Notes under the pieces: model-generated
Database searches by the model: none
What the model was told of the DNA's origin: nothing
What the model saw: the letters and a program-made list of their open reading frames with translations, nothing else
Shown here: in pieces, positions 21,466 to 37,680 of the stretch
Layout: each line of letters starts with the position of its first letter
Position numbering within the stretch: the stretch's first letter is position 1
Assembly: GCA_016946835.1 (NCBI GenBank)
Contig: JACVTC010000051.1
Span: 399,501 to 463,500 of the forward strand
DNA: 64,000 nt
From: Neocallimastix lanati (nom. inval.)
Taxonomy: Eukaryota; Neocallimastigomycota; Neocallimastigomycetes; Neocallimastigales; Neocallimastigaceae
Direction of reading: 5' to 3'
Made by a program: the position numbers and the translations under genes

Positions 21466-22328
21466 TTACTATTATTACTATTATTATTATTACTATTACT
21501 ATTATTATTACTGTTGCTATTATCATTATTACCATTAACAATATCATTTGTTAGGTTGCCACGGTTAAACGCATTACATGAAAATAAAATTTATTCATTA
21601 ACTTTACTACGAAATATGATTGAAAAAATGGACAATCAATTAACCAAATGCCTTATCCATTGTTTATTACTTTTTACAACAGGGACAAAAATTAGGACAC
21701 ATTTTGATCTATTATTTTTTGCAGCTTTAGCAATTCTAGCATCTAATCTATATCCGCTTTCGTGCTCTCAATAGCCAATAGAAATCATATGAAAGATCAG
21801 GATATTCATAACAAAGTTTTATAAATTTTGATGTTTCTTCGAATATGTTTTTTTTTTTTTTTTTTTTTTTCATAAAAATTCAGCTTTAAATAAAATTGAT
21901 TTTCATATCTCTTTTCCAATAAAAAAAATCCTTAATTTTATTATCGTTATTACCTCTTTTTCTCTAGTTTATAGTTTAAGAGTTCTACTTTCTTTCGTCC
22001 ATGTATATTTTCTAGATTTTGGAATATTATTAACTAAATAGGAGATAATACAATTTGAATCTTTCCATTTATCAAAACATTTGACTTGAGACAGAGCACA
22101 CTTAACTGACAATGGAGGAATATTTAAATCTTTTGAAATAGAATATACATTAATAAAAGATTTGGCTTTTTTGTAAACCTGAAATTCATCTTAATCCTTT
22201 ATTAATTAATTTTTGAGTATTATTTGTTCTCACTTTATTTGAACCAAGTAAAGGTGCAAGTTAGAGACTTTACTAAATACATAGGAGTTTATTATAATCT
22301 TCTTAAATGGAATTTAAATTATTATTAT

Positions 22329-22554
22329 AAATCAATTTCACATTTATATTTTAAATTATTGTTATTATAAAAATAAAATATAAAAAATAAAAAAATAAAA
22401 TAATAAAAAAATAAAATAATAAAAAAATAAAATAATAAAAAAATAAAATAATAAAAAAATAAAATAATAAAATAAATTAGAATAAAACAAATTAGAATAA
22501 TAATATAATTATAATAACACAGTAAAGAATTCATGCGAAAGGTATTTTAATGCT

Positions 22555-22588
<34 letters not shown>

Positions 22589-23748
22589 TAATGGATTAAC
22601 ATAATAAAACGAATTACAGTTATGCAATTCTCTTAATGGTATTTTTTTTTTTTTTTTTTTTTTCTATATATATATATATGTTTTGATAAATATAATATGA
22701 AAGTTACAGTTAAACGAAAATATATATATATATTTCATAACTGTAATTTTCATATTATTTTATAATTTAAAAAAAAAAAAAATTCGGTATAAAGGTAAAG
22801 AAATGTTTTACTAAGAATTAATATTAAAAAAAAAAAAAATAGAGAAAATAGTAGTAGTGAACTACTAAATATTACTATTGTTAACTAGGAATATTATATG
22901 AAAATTATAGTATGAAATAGTATTACATATAATAAAAAATACAGTATGGAGAAGTCTTTTAAAAGGTATGTAAATTAATAAAAAAATATTGTATGTAAAT
23001 TCTTGAAGTATTATAAAATTTATTGCTTAGAAAAATTATAAAAAATAAAAGTGTGAAATACTATTTAAAATATAAAAAGAAATTTTTAATAATTAATAAT
23101 TAATAAATAAATGTAATTCCCTTTTAAAACAAATATTGACATATTTCTACAGAATTTTTTTTTGCCTTGAAAGTATAATGTATATAATATACCTCATATT
23201 TCTATCATCCAAACGCTACAATGGACACCCTTAACAATAGTTAAAATCATAATACAAAGGACGAAGTTTTTTTTTTTTGAATGATTTTCCAATTGAATTA
23301 AATTCGTTTATTATTATTATTCATTCTTTTCATATTTTTTTTTTTTCATTTTAATTTATTTACTTTTTTTAAGAAAACAATTTAAATAAATATTTTTTTT
23401 CCAAATTTTAAAATTCTATTAAATTATGAATAATTTCTTTTTCTTTTTTATTTTTCGTCTTAAAAGGGAAAAAAATTATAGTTTCTCAACAATCCTATTA
23501 TCCAAAATCCAAATTACATTTTATACTTATTGCAACTCATATCCAGTATTCTCTTTTCTAATGATTTCTTAAAATTCTATTATTCATTATCATCTAACCG
23601 CTTTTTATATAAATATATAAATAAAAAAATATAATAAAAAAAAACTTCAAATTTAAAATCTTTTTTTTTTTAGATGTTATTTTTTCTCCAATATTTTTAT
23701 TTATTTATTTCAAATAAAAATATATACATTGTATCCGCTGAAATTAAC
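22329..23748. other. AT-rich gene-free stretch
   Basis: Holds an (AAAAAATAAAATAAT)n array at about 22370-22475, two T tracts (22558-22587, 22642-22663) and (TA)n runs. A less AT-rich patch at about 23160-23270 has no readable frame. The segment 23690-23748 is the 3' flank of RPS13. Confidence 0.5.
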
Positions 23749-24960
23749 TTAAGCAACAAGGGCAGAGGCAGTGGAAGATTCGCTATTGAAATAATAAAAT
23801 AATAATTTTTTGGTTATTATCTCATTACAATTCTTATTCATTTATTATATATAATAAAATTATATTTTTTTTTCATTTATATATATATAATGAAAACTTA
23901 CTATTTCCAGTTTGGAGCAAGTTGACCAGCAGTCTTGTAGTAACGAGCAAGACGGTGAATTCTGGATTCAATAAGAATAAGTCTGAACTTAGCTTCAGAA
24001 TCCTTTCTGTTACGTTCTAAGTGCTTACGAACAGCAACAGCCTTCTTGATAAGGAAGTAAAGATCTTCTGGAAGTTCTGGAGCAAGACCTATTAATTATT
24101 ATTTTTATTTATTTATTATAAAAAATTTATATTTGTTATTATCCTGTAAATTTCATGTTGTTTTGAACTTTTTCTTATATTCTCTTGATTTTTTAAATTA
24201 AAAAATAAATAAAATTTCGTCAAATTTTCAAATTGATTATATATTATTTCTTTCGTATTTTTCTCTCTTTTTATTTAATATTTTTAATATTCATTATTAT
24301 TGATATATTTTTATTGTACTTTTTCCTCACAAAATTCTAAACATATAAATAACCTAACCCACATTTTGATATCAATTTTATTACTCGTAACTCATAGTTT
24401 ATAAGAAAGAGTGAATTTCGTTGATCTTTTCCCAATAATTGGTGTTTTTAATCACATTTCTTAAAAAATAAAAGAAAAATAATATATTACACAATATGAA
24501 AATGACGATAATGACGCAAAATAAAAAATATAATAGAACCATAATGAAAAAAAGGATTTATAATATATACATTTCTTTATATTCAAAAAATATATACATA
24601 CATACTTATATATAAACTCATAAAAAAAATAAAATAAATAATAATAAAAATAAATGATAAAAATAAATGATAAAAATAAAAAAAAAATAAAGATAAAAAA
24701 AAATGAAGGAATTATTTTCTTTTACCATTGGACTTTAAGATACGAAGGATCTTGTTACCAGTAACAGCCTTAACTTGAGCAATACCTTGAGAATCTCTGA
24801 GAATGACACCAATTTGAGATGGAGTGGAACCCTTCTTAGCGAGTTTGCAGATTTGTTCAACAACTTCTTCAGAGGAGGTCTTAAGCCATGATGGTGGAGT
24901 ACGTTTGTATGGGAGGGCAGAGGAAGCAATACCCTTTCCTGGAGCGTGCATACGACCCAT
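23749..24960 (-). CDS. RPS13: 40S ribosomal protein S13 (uS15)
   Basis: Cytosolic small-subunit protein that binds 18S rRNA; universal uS15 family. Exons are 24960-24726, 24088-23902 and 23782-23749. Junctions use GT..AG in frame and give 151 residues, exactly the family's usual length. Exon 1 encodes [20 protein letters not shown] through LRILKSNG; exon 2 [20 protein letters not shown] through LAPNWKY; exon 3 ends [10 protein letters not shown] followed by TAA, the universal S13 ending. Introns are 637 and 119 bp. Codons are richer in G+C than in the neighbouring hypothetical frames, as expected for a highly expressed gene. Frames in this exon on the other strand or in other phases are shadows. 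Confidence 0.98.
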
Positions 24961-25445
24961 GTTGAATTTTTTATTTCAAAATAAAAAAATATATATAAAA
25001 AATGGTCTAAAAAAAAAAAAATTTTTTTTTAATTAATTTTTATTGAATAAATCTTACGAAAAAATCGCTAATAAGATTCAATTCAGCAAAATTTTTGAGA
25101 GAGAGAGTTCCAAACTTTTTTTCAAAAAAAAAACGATATATTAGTCCTTCCTACATTATAAACTAATTTAATTTTATTGAAATTTGGTTGGTTCCTAATA
25201 TATTAATCAATATATTTAATATATGGATAAAATATAAATATAATATATGGAAATTTTAAACTATATGATTGGATAATTTAAATTCAGCCCTAAGTATATA
25301 TGTGATAAGAATTTTTCTTCTTTTTTTTTTTTTTTGATAAAACTAAAAAAGGATTTTGTACTTATATTTGTTTAATGGGATGTTATTTTGTTAATGAATA
25401 AATTTTGATGGATGGATGGATGAGTGATTCTTTCTTTTTTTCTAA

Positions 25446-25707
<262 letters not shown>

Positions 25708-25717
25708 TTTTTTTTAG

Positions 25718-25803
25718 ACTACAACTACAACACCATCCGGTATTCGATGACCCACGAGCAGACCATGATGAACCTGGGCTTTATCAAGCGGAAGAAGACC
25801 TAT
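25718..25803 (+). other. GC-rich exon-like island with foreign codon usage
   Basis: 86 bp bordered by TTTTTTTTTAG and GTATAT, perfect for an internal exon. The open frame reads YNYNTIRYSMTHEQ then TMMNLGFIKRKKTY. Nearly every codon ends in G or C (ACC, CAC, GAG, CAG, AAC, CTG, GGC, AAG), while neighbouring genes end in A or T. No partner exon was found: upstream is the (TTTA)n array and downstream is AT-rich. It could be a fragment of transferred or highly expressed coding DNA. I do not recognise the peptide. Confidence 0.5.
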
Positions 25804-26902
25804 GTATATTTATTTTAAAATTATATTTTCTATCTTTTCATGTAAACTTTTATTTTTTATGTTATTTTTCTCACCATATTATTAATAAAGAAAATATTTT
25901 AATTTGTTTTAATATTAAGTGACGTAATTATCCAAAGTCAAGTACAAAACAATTATAGAAAACATTAAATATATTAAATAAATAAATTATAAAAACAAAA
26001 TAAATTAACAATTTGGTTGATATAATGCGGCTTATATCTATAATTAATTCAAATTCTTAACATTATTATTATTATTAATTACGTAATTTTTAAATATTTG
26101 TTACAGGTAATATAATATCTCTAGTCGTCACATTTTATTATAAATTATATAAACATATAATTAATTAATTATTATTATTATTATTATTATTATTCATTAC
26201 AATAATTATTATCTTAGATGAAAATAAAAACAAACAAACAAACAAGCAAATAAGAAAAAGAAAAAAAAAAAAAAAAAAAAAGCTTACATAATTTTTAAAA
26301 ATTTAAATTCAAATGAATAAATTTTAACTTTTTAAATAAATAAATAAATAAATAAAGTTAAATAAAAAAAATAAAAGTAAAAATGAAATGTTTTATTTAA
26401 AATAATATTGACTAGCAAATTTAATTTTTATTTGTATTTTTATTTAGAAGGTTAAATTTTAAGTTTTTATTTTATTTTATTTTATTTTATTTTATTTTAT
26501 TTTATTTTATTTTATTTTATTTTATTTTATTTTATTTTATTTTATTTTATTTTATTTTATTTTATTTGTACTTGTAACTTACTCTATATTACTATTTATT
26601 TTATTTTATTTTATTTTATTTTATTTTATTTTATTTTATTTTATTTTATTTTATTTCTTTTTATTTTATTTTATTATTAATAGATATAGTATATTTATCA
26701 TTAATTAATTAATTAATTAATTAATTAATTAATTTAATTATTATTTCCATGGACAGAATAAATAATTCTATCTATGATTTTATATTATTTTTTTTTAAAA
26801 AAAAAAATAAAATAAAATTATAATAACAGTTCAATTTATATTTGAAAATAAACTAAATTTGTTATGTATATATAAACATTATTATTATTATTATTATTAT
26901 TA
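25804..26902. other. AT-rich gene-free stretch with (TTTTA)n arrays
   Basis: TTTTA pentamer arrays at about 26466-26565 and 26598-26674, separated by a TTGTACTTGTAACTTACTC spacer, plus (TTAA)n at about 26705-26740. No gene seen. Confidence 0.6.
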
Positions 26903-27289
26903 TTAATCATCTATTGTAGCAATTGACATAATATGGTCCAAATTTATAGTAATAAAACGATCTTTTTTCTTATGGATTATTTTAATTAATAAAAAATGAT
27001 TGCCTATACATTGTACCATCCCTTTAACATCTGCCATGTGAGAATTACCTAAAAGTGTATTTGAAAGACAAATTTCACATTTACGGTTAATAAAATGAGA
27101 AAAAATAGATCTATCTACTTTATTAAATCCAATTGAATCAGCAAGTTGATTAATTCCATTTGAATCAGAAATTGGAGGATTAGGTTGATATTGATATAAT
27201 GGTACTTGTTGACCTTGTTGAACTTGTGGATATTGATATAATGGTACTTGTTGACCTTGTTGAACTTTTGGATTTTGTGAATTTAACAT
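26903..27289 (-). CDS. Orphan 128-residue protein with Gln-rich repeats
   Basis: I do not recognise the family. The N-terminus carries two copies of VQQGQQVPLYQYP (about residues 9-34). The middle holds CEIC (about residues 75-78), followed by a compact segment with MVQCIGNHFLLIKII and ITINLDHIMSIATI that alternates hydrophobic residues as a small beta fold would. There is no signal peptide or membrane helix. The single open frame with mixed codons in this AT background argues for a real gene. The ATG at 27289 is the only one before the repeat. An exon-like segment about 750 bp upstream on the same strand (28126-28044) could belong to a longer gene. Function is unknown. Confidence 0.6.
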   Translation of the reverse strand: MLNSQNPKVQQGQQVPLYQYPQVQQGQQVPLYQYQPNPPISDSNGINQLADSIGFNKVDRSIFSHFINRKCEICLSNTLLGNSHMADVKGMVQCIGNHFLLIKIIHKKKDRFITINLDHIMSIATIDD

Positions 27290-27339
27290 GATAATAAATA
27301 ATTATAAAAAAAAAGTACACTAAATAATAATAATAATAA

Positions 27340-27452
27340 TAAAAAAAAAAAAAATCGAAAATATGAATTGTTTTTTAATTTATATATAAAAGTTTGAAAA
27401 AAAAAAAAAATCGAAAATATGAATTTTTTTTTAATTTATATATAAAAGTTTG

Positions 27453-27483
<31 letters not shown>
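27340..27483. repeat. Tandem duplication of about 68 bp upstream of the orphan gene
   Basis: Two near-identical copies of a unit containing ATCGAAAATATGAATT, then TTTAATTTATATATAAAAGT, separated by A tracts. They lie in the likely promoter of the gene at 26903-27289. Confidence 0.8.
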
Positions 27484-30751
<3,268 letters not shown>

Positions 30752-32256
30752 TTATTTATTTACCATGGATACGATAATACCAGCTCCTATAGATGAACCA
30801 TCTTTATTATTTATTATGATGACATTTTCTGAGAATATACCTAATAATTCATGAATGGCATCTCTCATTCTGTTAATAAAGTGTGGATATTCATCAATAA
30901 AATTGTCTACAGCAATGGTACAACCATCCATTTTATTCATTTGGTGTAAAAGGGAAACAATACCACATGCAGTTAATCTTGCTGATCGAATATTAACTAA
31001 TTCAACAACACGTCTAACAATACGACGATCTTTAAGAGTAGTATACGGTATTAATAGTAAGTCTTGTAAAATTAATTTAGTATCTGATAAATCAATAGTA
31101 TAATCTCTGTTTTATATTATATAAAAATTATTTAAATAGGAACGTAAGTATTAATATTAATATTTATATTTATATTTATAATTATTAATATTTATTTATT
31201 TCCTATTCCACCTCTATTATCTATTTATTTATTTTATTTATTTTATTTATAATACCTTTCTATTCTGGAAAGATACTGTATTTCAAAACTATTAGGTTTC
31301 TCAATAACAGGACTTGATCTACCATTAAATAACATTTTTTTCTCTATTAAAAATAGACAAGTTAACCTTACAATTTCACCTAAATAAAATCCAGATATCA
31401 TTTTTTCAAAAACATGTTTACCAGGGTTAGTAGATTTTTGATCTACTAATATATCAAATTTATTAATAGGTAAAACAATTTTTTCGTCATCAAAATCTCC
31501 CCACTCGGTATTAATAATCATTTTTCCAGATTCAGGTTGAGGACCTCTCCATTTTTTAATTTTTTCCAAATTTTCAATATAGGCTACATTGGTTCCCTCT
31601 CCTAAAACTAAACCGATATGAGTTTGAGGATCCTTATATGCACCTGCCATTAAAATACCTACGGTATCATTAACTAATGCTCTAATATGAACATTTATTT
31701 TCTTTTTTAAATTGAATATAAAAAAAAATTATTATTAAAAATATTATTTATAATTATATATCATATACATATATATAATTTTATATTTAAAGAAAAACGT
31801 AAAAAAAAAAAAAAAAAAAAAAATTCATCTAAATTGTATATATACATTTCTTTTAAAAGCATCATTAAGCATTCGAACAACATCATTTCCTTGAGTATTT
31901 CGGCAATTAAATTCCTTTGACCAAAGATAAAGCTCACCTGAATTAATACCAGTCTGCCTTACTGGGAATGAAAAAGTAAATCCTAATTCATATTCATTTT
32001 CTAAAGAATTACCAGTTTCTTTTAGAAATGACTCAACAGAATCTGCCATAAAATCAAATAAACGTTCTCCATCAGCATTTCTTGCTGTTTCTGGAATATA
32101 AAATTTTTTTTGACGAACTCTAACTTGATGTTGCGGTTCTAAATGTATTTCACTTACTTTAAAATTAGTACCTATTTAATAAATTAATTGTAACAAATAT
32201 TATTAATCAAATAATTGATTAATTAATTAATTGTCAGATTCATTATTATAATTATA

Positions 32257-32343
<87 letters not shown>

Positions 32344-32957
32344 TTATCATTTATTATTTATTATTTATTATTTATTATTTATTATTTATTATTTATTATT
32401 TATTATTTATTATTTATTATTTATTATTTATTATTTATTATTTATTATTTATTATTTATTATTTATTATTTAATACTTATTATTTATTTATTTATTTATT
32501 TATTTATGATTTATTATAATATAGTAATTCAACCATTCTTTGCTGAAAATATAAATTTTCATATATATAATATTTATATTATTTTAATAAATAGCTCTAT
32601 ATCTATATTATCTATCTATAAATAATAATAATAATAATAAAATATATTACCTCCTAAATCTAAAGATAAATAATTTCCTAATTCTTTTCCATTTGGTAAT
32701 TCAGTTACAAATGAAGGAATCATGGCTAAAGTATAATCTTCAATTTCAAGACCTTTTTTAAATTCTGATAAAAAATGTTGTACAATTTGTCTTAATTTGA
32801 TAGGTCCTACCATAAATTCAGATTCTAATTGACTTATAACACTTTCTTCAGAATATATTCCTTTCTTTTCATATTGAATATATTTCGACTTTGGTAAGCG
32901 TTGGCTTGACTTTGTACTTATATTTGATTTAAGTACATTAAAAATATTTTTTACCAT
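30752..32957 (-). CDS. Hexokinase
   Basis: Phosphorylates glucose and other hexoses with ATP in the cytosol, the first step of glycolysis. Exons 32957-32651, 32171-31846, 31701-31256 and 31106-30752 join in frame with GT..AG junctions to 477 residues, close to the usual 460-500 of fungal hexokinases. Conserved blocks in order: LSLDLGGTNFKV (phosphate 1, split by intron 1 inside GGT), LGFTFSFPVRQ and LWSKEFNC (sugar binding), VNDTVGILMA, LGEGTNVAYIE, INTEWGDF, and a C-terminal DGSSIGAGIIVS adenosine-site block. The third intron acceptor was set by KINVHIRALVNDT, which restores the usual spacing before VNDTVG. Two blocks depart from the commonest consensus (GEGTN for GTGTN; DGSSIGAG for DGSGKGAA). 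Intron 1 is filled with ATT and TTATTTA repeats. Confidence 0.95.
32238..32480. repeat. (ATT)n and (TTATTTA)n arrays in hexokinase intron 1
   Basis: About 30 ATT units followed by about 18 heptamers TTATTTA. Length variation here would be silent for the protein unless it affects splicing. Confidence 0.9.
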
Positions 32958-33727
32958 TTTATTATTTTTTTTATTACTAGTATTTTTTATTATTTTGTTT
33001 TACTATAATTTTGATTTATTACAATTTTGTTTTATTATTATTTTTGTTTTATTATTGTTTTTGTTTTATTATTATTTTTCTTTTATTACTGTATTTGCTT
33101 TATTATTATTTTTCTTTTATTATTATTTTGTTTTTACTATTTTTCTGATTTATTATGGCCTATTTTTATGGCTATTGGTGTTATTTTTAATTATTATTTG
33201 TTATTACTATTATATATTACTTTCATTCCTTATTATTCTAATTATTTTTCTTTATTTTTTATTTTTAAATTTTATTGGTATTATTTATTGTTACTATTTA
33301 TTAATTTTATATTATATTAAAATTTAATGTCTTTCTTTCTTATTTTGTTACACTATATAAGTACTATTCAGTTTTGAATTGACTATTATAACAATTTTAA
33401 ACGACAATATAATTGATATAATATATAATAAAATAGTAATTTTTTATCTATATAATTTTTTATAAAAAAAAAAAAAAAAAAAATTCTTTCGTTTTTATTA
33501 TTAATTGTAAATTTTTCGAATAACTATTCTTATTATTATTATTGCTGTTTTTTTTTTTTAATAAATATATTTTTTTTTAATTAGTAGCTTTATTCTTTTA
33601 TATTGAAAAAGTACTTTTAAAGGAAATGAAAGTTTTTTTTTTTTTTTTTTTTTATTTTATTTGCATTTTTATTTGCATTAGAAAAAATATTTTAATATAA
33701 AGGTATAAATGAATTATATATAAATTT

Positions 33728-33771
<44 letters not shown>

Positions 33772-36101
33772 CAATGCTTTCTATTTAATATATATTATAT
33801 TTACACATTGCTTTATTAATAATATTTTTGAGATATTATTAATTATATTTATTTCTATATTTTTATTTATATATATATATTCAAATAATAAATATATACA
33901 AAAATGAAATATTTAATAAAAAATATTATAAAATAGAAAAAAGAGGGAAAGAAAAAAATAGCTTTTTCTTTTAACAATTTCGAAAAGCTTAATATATTAT
34001 TTTTTTTCCTTTTTTTTTTTAGCGTTTCAATATTTTTTACTATATTTCCTTTTCTTTTTTTCTCCTTTTTTTTTTTTTTTTTAATTTATTTATTTAAATA
34101 TTTAAACATAAATTAAATAAAAAAAAAAATTAAAAATAAAATTAAAATTAAATAAAAAAAAAAATAAAATAAAAAATTTAAAAATAAAACTTTTATATAT
34201 ATATATTTTTTCTTCTTCTTCTTCTTTTATTATTATTTTTATTCTAATTTTTTTTTAGTTTAATTTTGTTTTTATTTTTATTGAATTTTTTGTTTTTTTT
34301 TTTAATCTTTTATATATTTATATGTTTTTTTTTTTTTTTATATTACTATTATTATGATTGATATTATTTATATTTAATAATTTTTAATAATAACCTTAAA
34401 TAAAATTAATTAAATGATTTTTTAAAGTGATTTTAATATCTATTAAAGTTCTACAGTATACTGTATAAATATGGATAAATTAAGATTGAGATAATTAAAA
34501 TATTCATCAAATCCCATCAAATTCATCTTATTCGTAAAAAAGAAAAAAAAAGTTTTATTAAAAAAAAAATATATTATAATAATAATTAATTAATTAATCA
34601 AATAATAAAAATTATAAATCTTATTAATATATAATCGTTATTCTCTTCAGTACTCTACATGTACATTATATATAAATAAATATTAAATATTAAATATTAA
34701 ATATTAAACAATAAATATTAAAATTAATAATAATTAAATAATAAAAAGTAGTTAATAAAATAACAGAATAACAGAATAAAATATTCAGTAGTTTCGATTA
34801 TTATATAAGTAAATAATAATTATATAATAAATAATTTAATAATAAATAAATAAATAGTAGCTATGATTATTAAATAATTAGTAAAAAATAAATAATTTAA
34901 TAATAATCATTAATTTTTTTATAAAAAGAGTATTTATTTATTATTTACTGAAATAAATAACTTTTACAATTTTTGTATCATCAATACAATAATTATTAAT
35001 AAAAAAAAATAAAAAAAATAAAATTTAGCATATGCCATAACCGAATTAAGTAAAAATTAAAAATTAAAATTAAAAACTTACAATGTAATAAAATAAAATG
35101 AAATAAAATAAATAGTAGAATATAAATATAAAATAATTGAAATTTAAATATAAAATTCAGATTGAATAAAATAAAATGAAATAAAATAAATAATTGAAAT
35201 TTAAATATAAAATTCAGATTGAATAAAATAAAATGAAATAAATAGTAAAAATGTTATAAAAGGTAAAGTATTAATAAAAATATAATAAAATTATGAATAA
35301 AAAAAAAGTTTTTAAAAAATTTAAAAAAAAAATTTAAAAAAAGTTTTAAAAAAATAAAAATTATATAATATTAGAGTTTTTATTAATTCAAAATTTTATT
35401 TCTATTTAAATTGGTTTAATGTTGTGTTATGCGGACAGAGTAACGTAACAATATTTTATTTTTATTAAAATGGATAGATTTTATGTCTAAACTATGTCAT
35501 ATATTGTAAATAGTATGTTTAAGTTAGCAAATACGATTATTTTACTTATATTTATATTTTATATATTTATTTATATAATAAAATAATATGTATATTGTTA
35601 AAATTATCCTAGTTCTCTTAACTGAATTTTTAAGGTTAAAAATATGTGATATTAAATTATTTTTTATATAAATTTTTATTTTTTATTTTTATTTTATTTT
35701 TTTTTTTTTTTTTTTTTGAGATATATATATAATTATTATAGTAATATTCCATATACAACTAAAACATTAAATAATAACCTGATATTCAAGTTTTAAGCTT
35801 TTATTATCTATAATATATTACTTTCATTGATAGATAATAGACATGACATAATTTCATATATTATATATTACTTATTTAAATATATAAATAATAAATACTA
35901 TAAAAAAATTATACATTTATATATTTAAATAATATTCTGCCAATATATTATAAATGTAAATATATATTAAAATTTAAATATAATAGTAATAATCTATATA
36001 GTATTAAGTATGTATATTATAATATACTATCGAATTATATTAAATTCTATTATTAATGATTTTTATTATTCAAAAAAATCCTATTTAAACCTTTAAAGAA
36101 C

Positions 36102-36132
<31 letters not shown>

Positions 36133-37030
36133 TTAAATAGGACGGAAGAGGTAGTTTTCTGTTTTTAATATATATTTATATATTTATATTAATAGAAACA
36201 TATATTCATATAGACACATTCAATTAATCTTATTTATTTTAATATCAATAAGAAAGTTTAACTAAAAAAAAATATATGCATATAAATTATAAGATGCAAA
36301 TATAAAATAATGACAAGTAGTTATTAAGTTTTTTATTTGGCATTGTTAAAGCATAGAATTCAACCACTAATTTGAAGTTTTAAACAATATTTTCTCCTAT
36401 TTTTAACCAATGATTAATTAATAAAAAAAATAATAAATATAAAAATAAAAAAATAAAATAATTATATATCTAAAAAAAATTTAACACGGAGTATTTGATT
36501 ACTTATTAATTAATGGTTCAAGTAGAAGTTAAAATCCTTTTATCTCTCCATTGAAATATAAATTCTTAATTAAAATTTGAAACTACTAAATATTAAACTC
36601 AACATTAAAATATGTATTATTGTTTTACTATTTTAATACTTTTATTATTAATATTTTTACTATTAATACTTTTACAATTATTTATGATTATTTAATATTG
36701 TATTATTTATTATTATTTATTATAAATATTAATTACAATTAATTATTATACTTTGAAACTAAAACAATTAAAAGAAAAAATAAAATTTGTAGATAGACCT
36801 CTCATAAAAATAATTAATTGTTATATAATTAAATTTTTATAAACATGAAATATTTAATATGCAGAGATCAAACCTTTTTTAATATTAATTTAATGTTTTT
36901 TTTTTTTTTTGGTTAGTACTTTTTAAATAAATAAATATATTAGGAATAAAATGAAGAAAAATAAATATATAAATTAGGTATATATCATAAATTAACTATG
37001 CACCTCTCAATATGAGAAAAAAAAATTTTA
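32958..37030. other. Gene-free AT-rich stretch
   Basis: The hexokinase upstream region (32958-33330) is a TTTATTATT-rich tract whose long frames are repeat artefacts. Beyond it are T tracts (33630-33652, 33731-33770), (AT)n and A-rich runs. Patches at about 35400-35530 and 36480-36560 are slightly less AT-rich, with no readable frame or RNA that I can support. Near-copies of a 50-bp AATAAAATGAAATAAAATAAA unit lie at 35085-35245. Confidence 0.5.
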
Positions 37031-37680
37031 TTTATTTATTATTTTATTATTTATTTATTATTTATTATTTATTAATAAATACTCTTTTTTATTATTTATT
37101 ATTTATTATATATTAATAAATACTTTTTTTTATTATTTATTATTTATTATTTATTAATAAATACTCTTTTTTATTATTTATTATTTATTTATTAATAAAT
37201 ACTCTTTTTTTATTATTAATAAATACTCTTTTTTATTATTTATTATTTATTTATTAATAAATACTCTTTTTTTATTATTAATAAATACTCTTTTTTATTA
37301 TTTATTATTTATTATTTATTAATAATCTATTATTTATTATTTATTATTTATTAATATTATTTATTATTTATTATTTATTAATAAATACTCTATTATTTAT
37401 TATTTATTATTTATTAATAAATACTCTTTTTTATTATTTATTATTTAGTAATAAATACTCTTTTTTATTATTTATTATTTATTATTCATTAATAAATACT
37501 CTTTTTATTATTTATTATTTATTATTTATTAATAAATACTCTTTTTATTATTTATTATTTATTATTTATTAATAAATACTCTATTATTTATTATTTATTA
37601 TTTATTAATAAATACTCTTTTTTATTATTTATTATTTATTTATTATTTATATATTATTTATTTATTATTTATTTATTTAT
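37031..37680. repeat. Degenerate tandem array of TTATTAATAAATACTC units
   Basis: About 14 units of 40-55 bp, each made of TTATTTATTATTTATTAATAA then ATACTCTTTTTTA. ATACTC is the only C-containing motif and marks the period. It is an array in its own right, not a plain microsatellite. Confidence 0.85.

Larger units (their letters stand above)
19629..22312 (-). mobile_element. 5'-truncated LINE (outer copy L1), interrupted by a second LINE
   Basis: Reading on the minus strand: from about 22200 a degenerate segment typical of the region after LINE reverse transcriptase (NIPPLSVKCALSQVKCFDKW, then TWTKES); at about 21760 RLDARIAKAAKNN and a CPCC zinc-finger remnant; Asn/Ser repeats to about 21465. 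After the nested copy come more Asn/Ser repeats (20330-20230), the C-terminal domain (20227-19907), a 3' UTR ending GCTGCGG, and a poly(A) tract (plus-strand T run 19630-19656). TTTAAATTATTATTAT occurs at both ends (about 19613-19628 and 22313-22328), a likely target-site duplication. Frameshifts and stops make it inactive. Confidence 0.7.

Noticed and set aside
32995-33327. Hydrophobic frames that look like membrane proteins
   Set aside because: TTTTATTATT low-complexity DNA in the hexokinase upstream region; no start context or motif.
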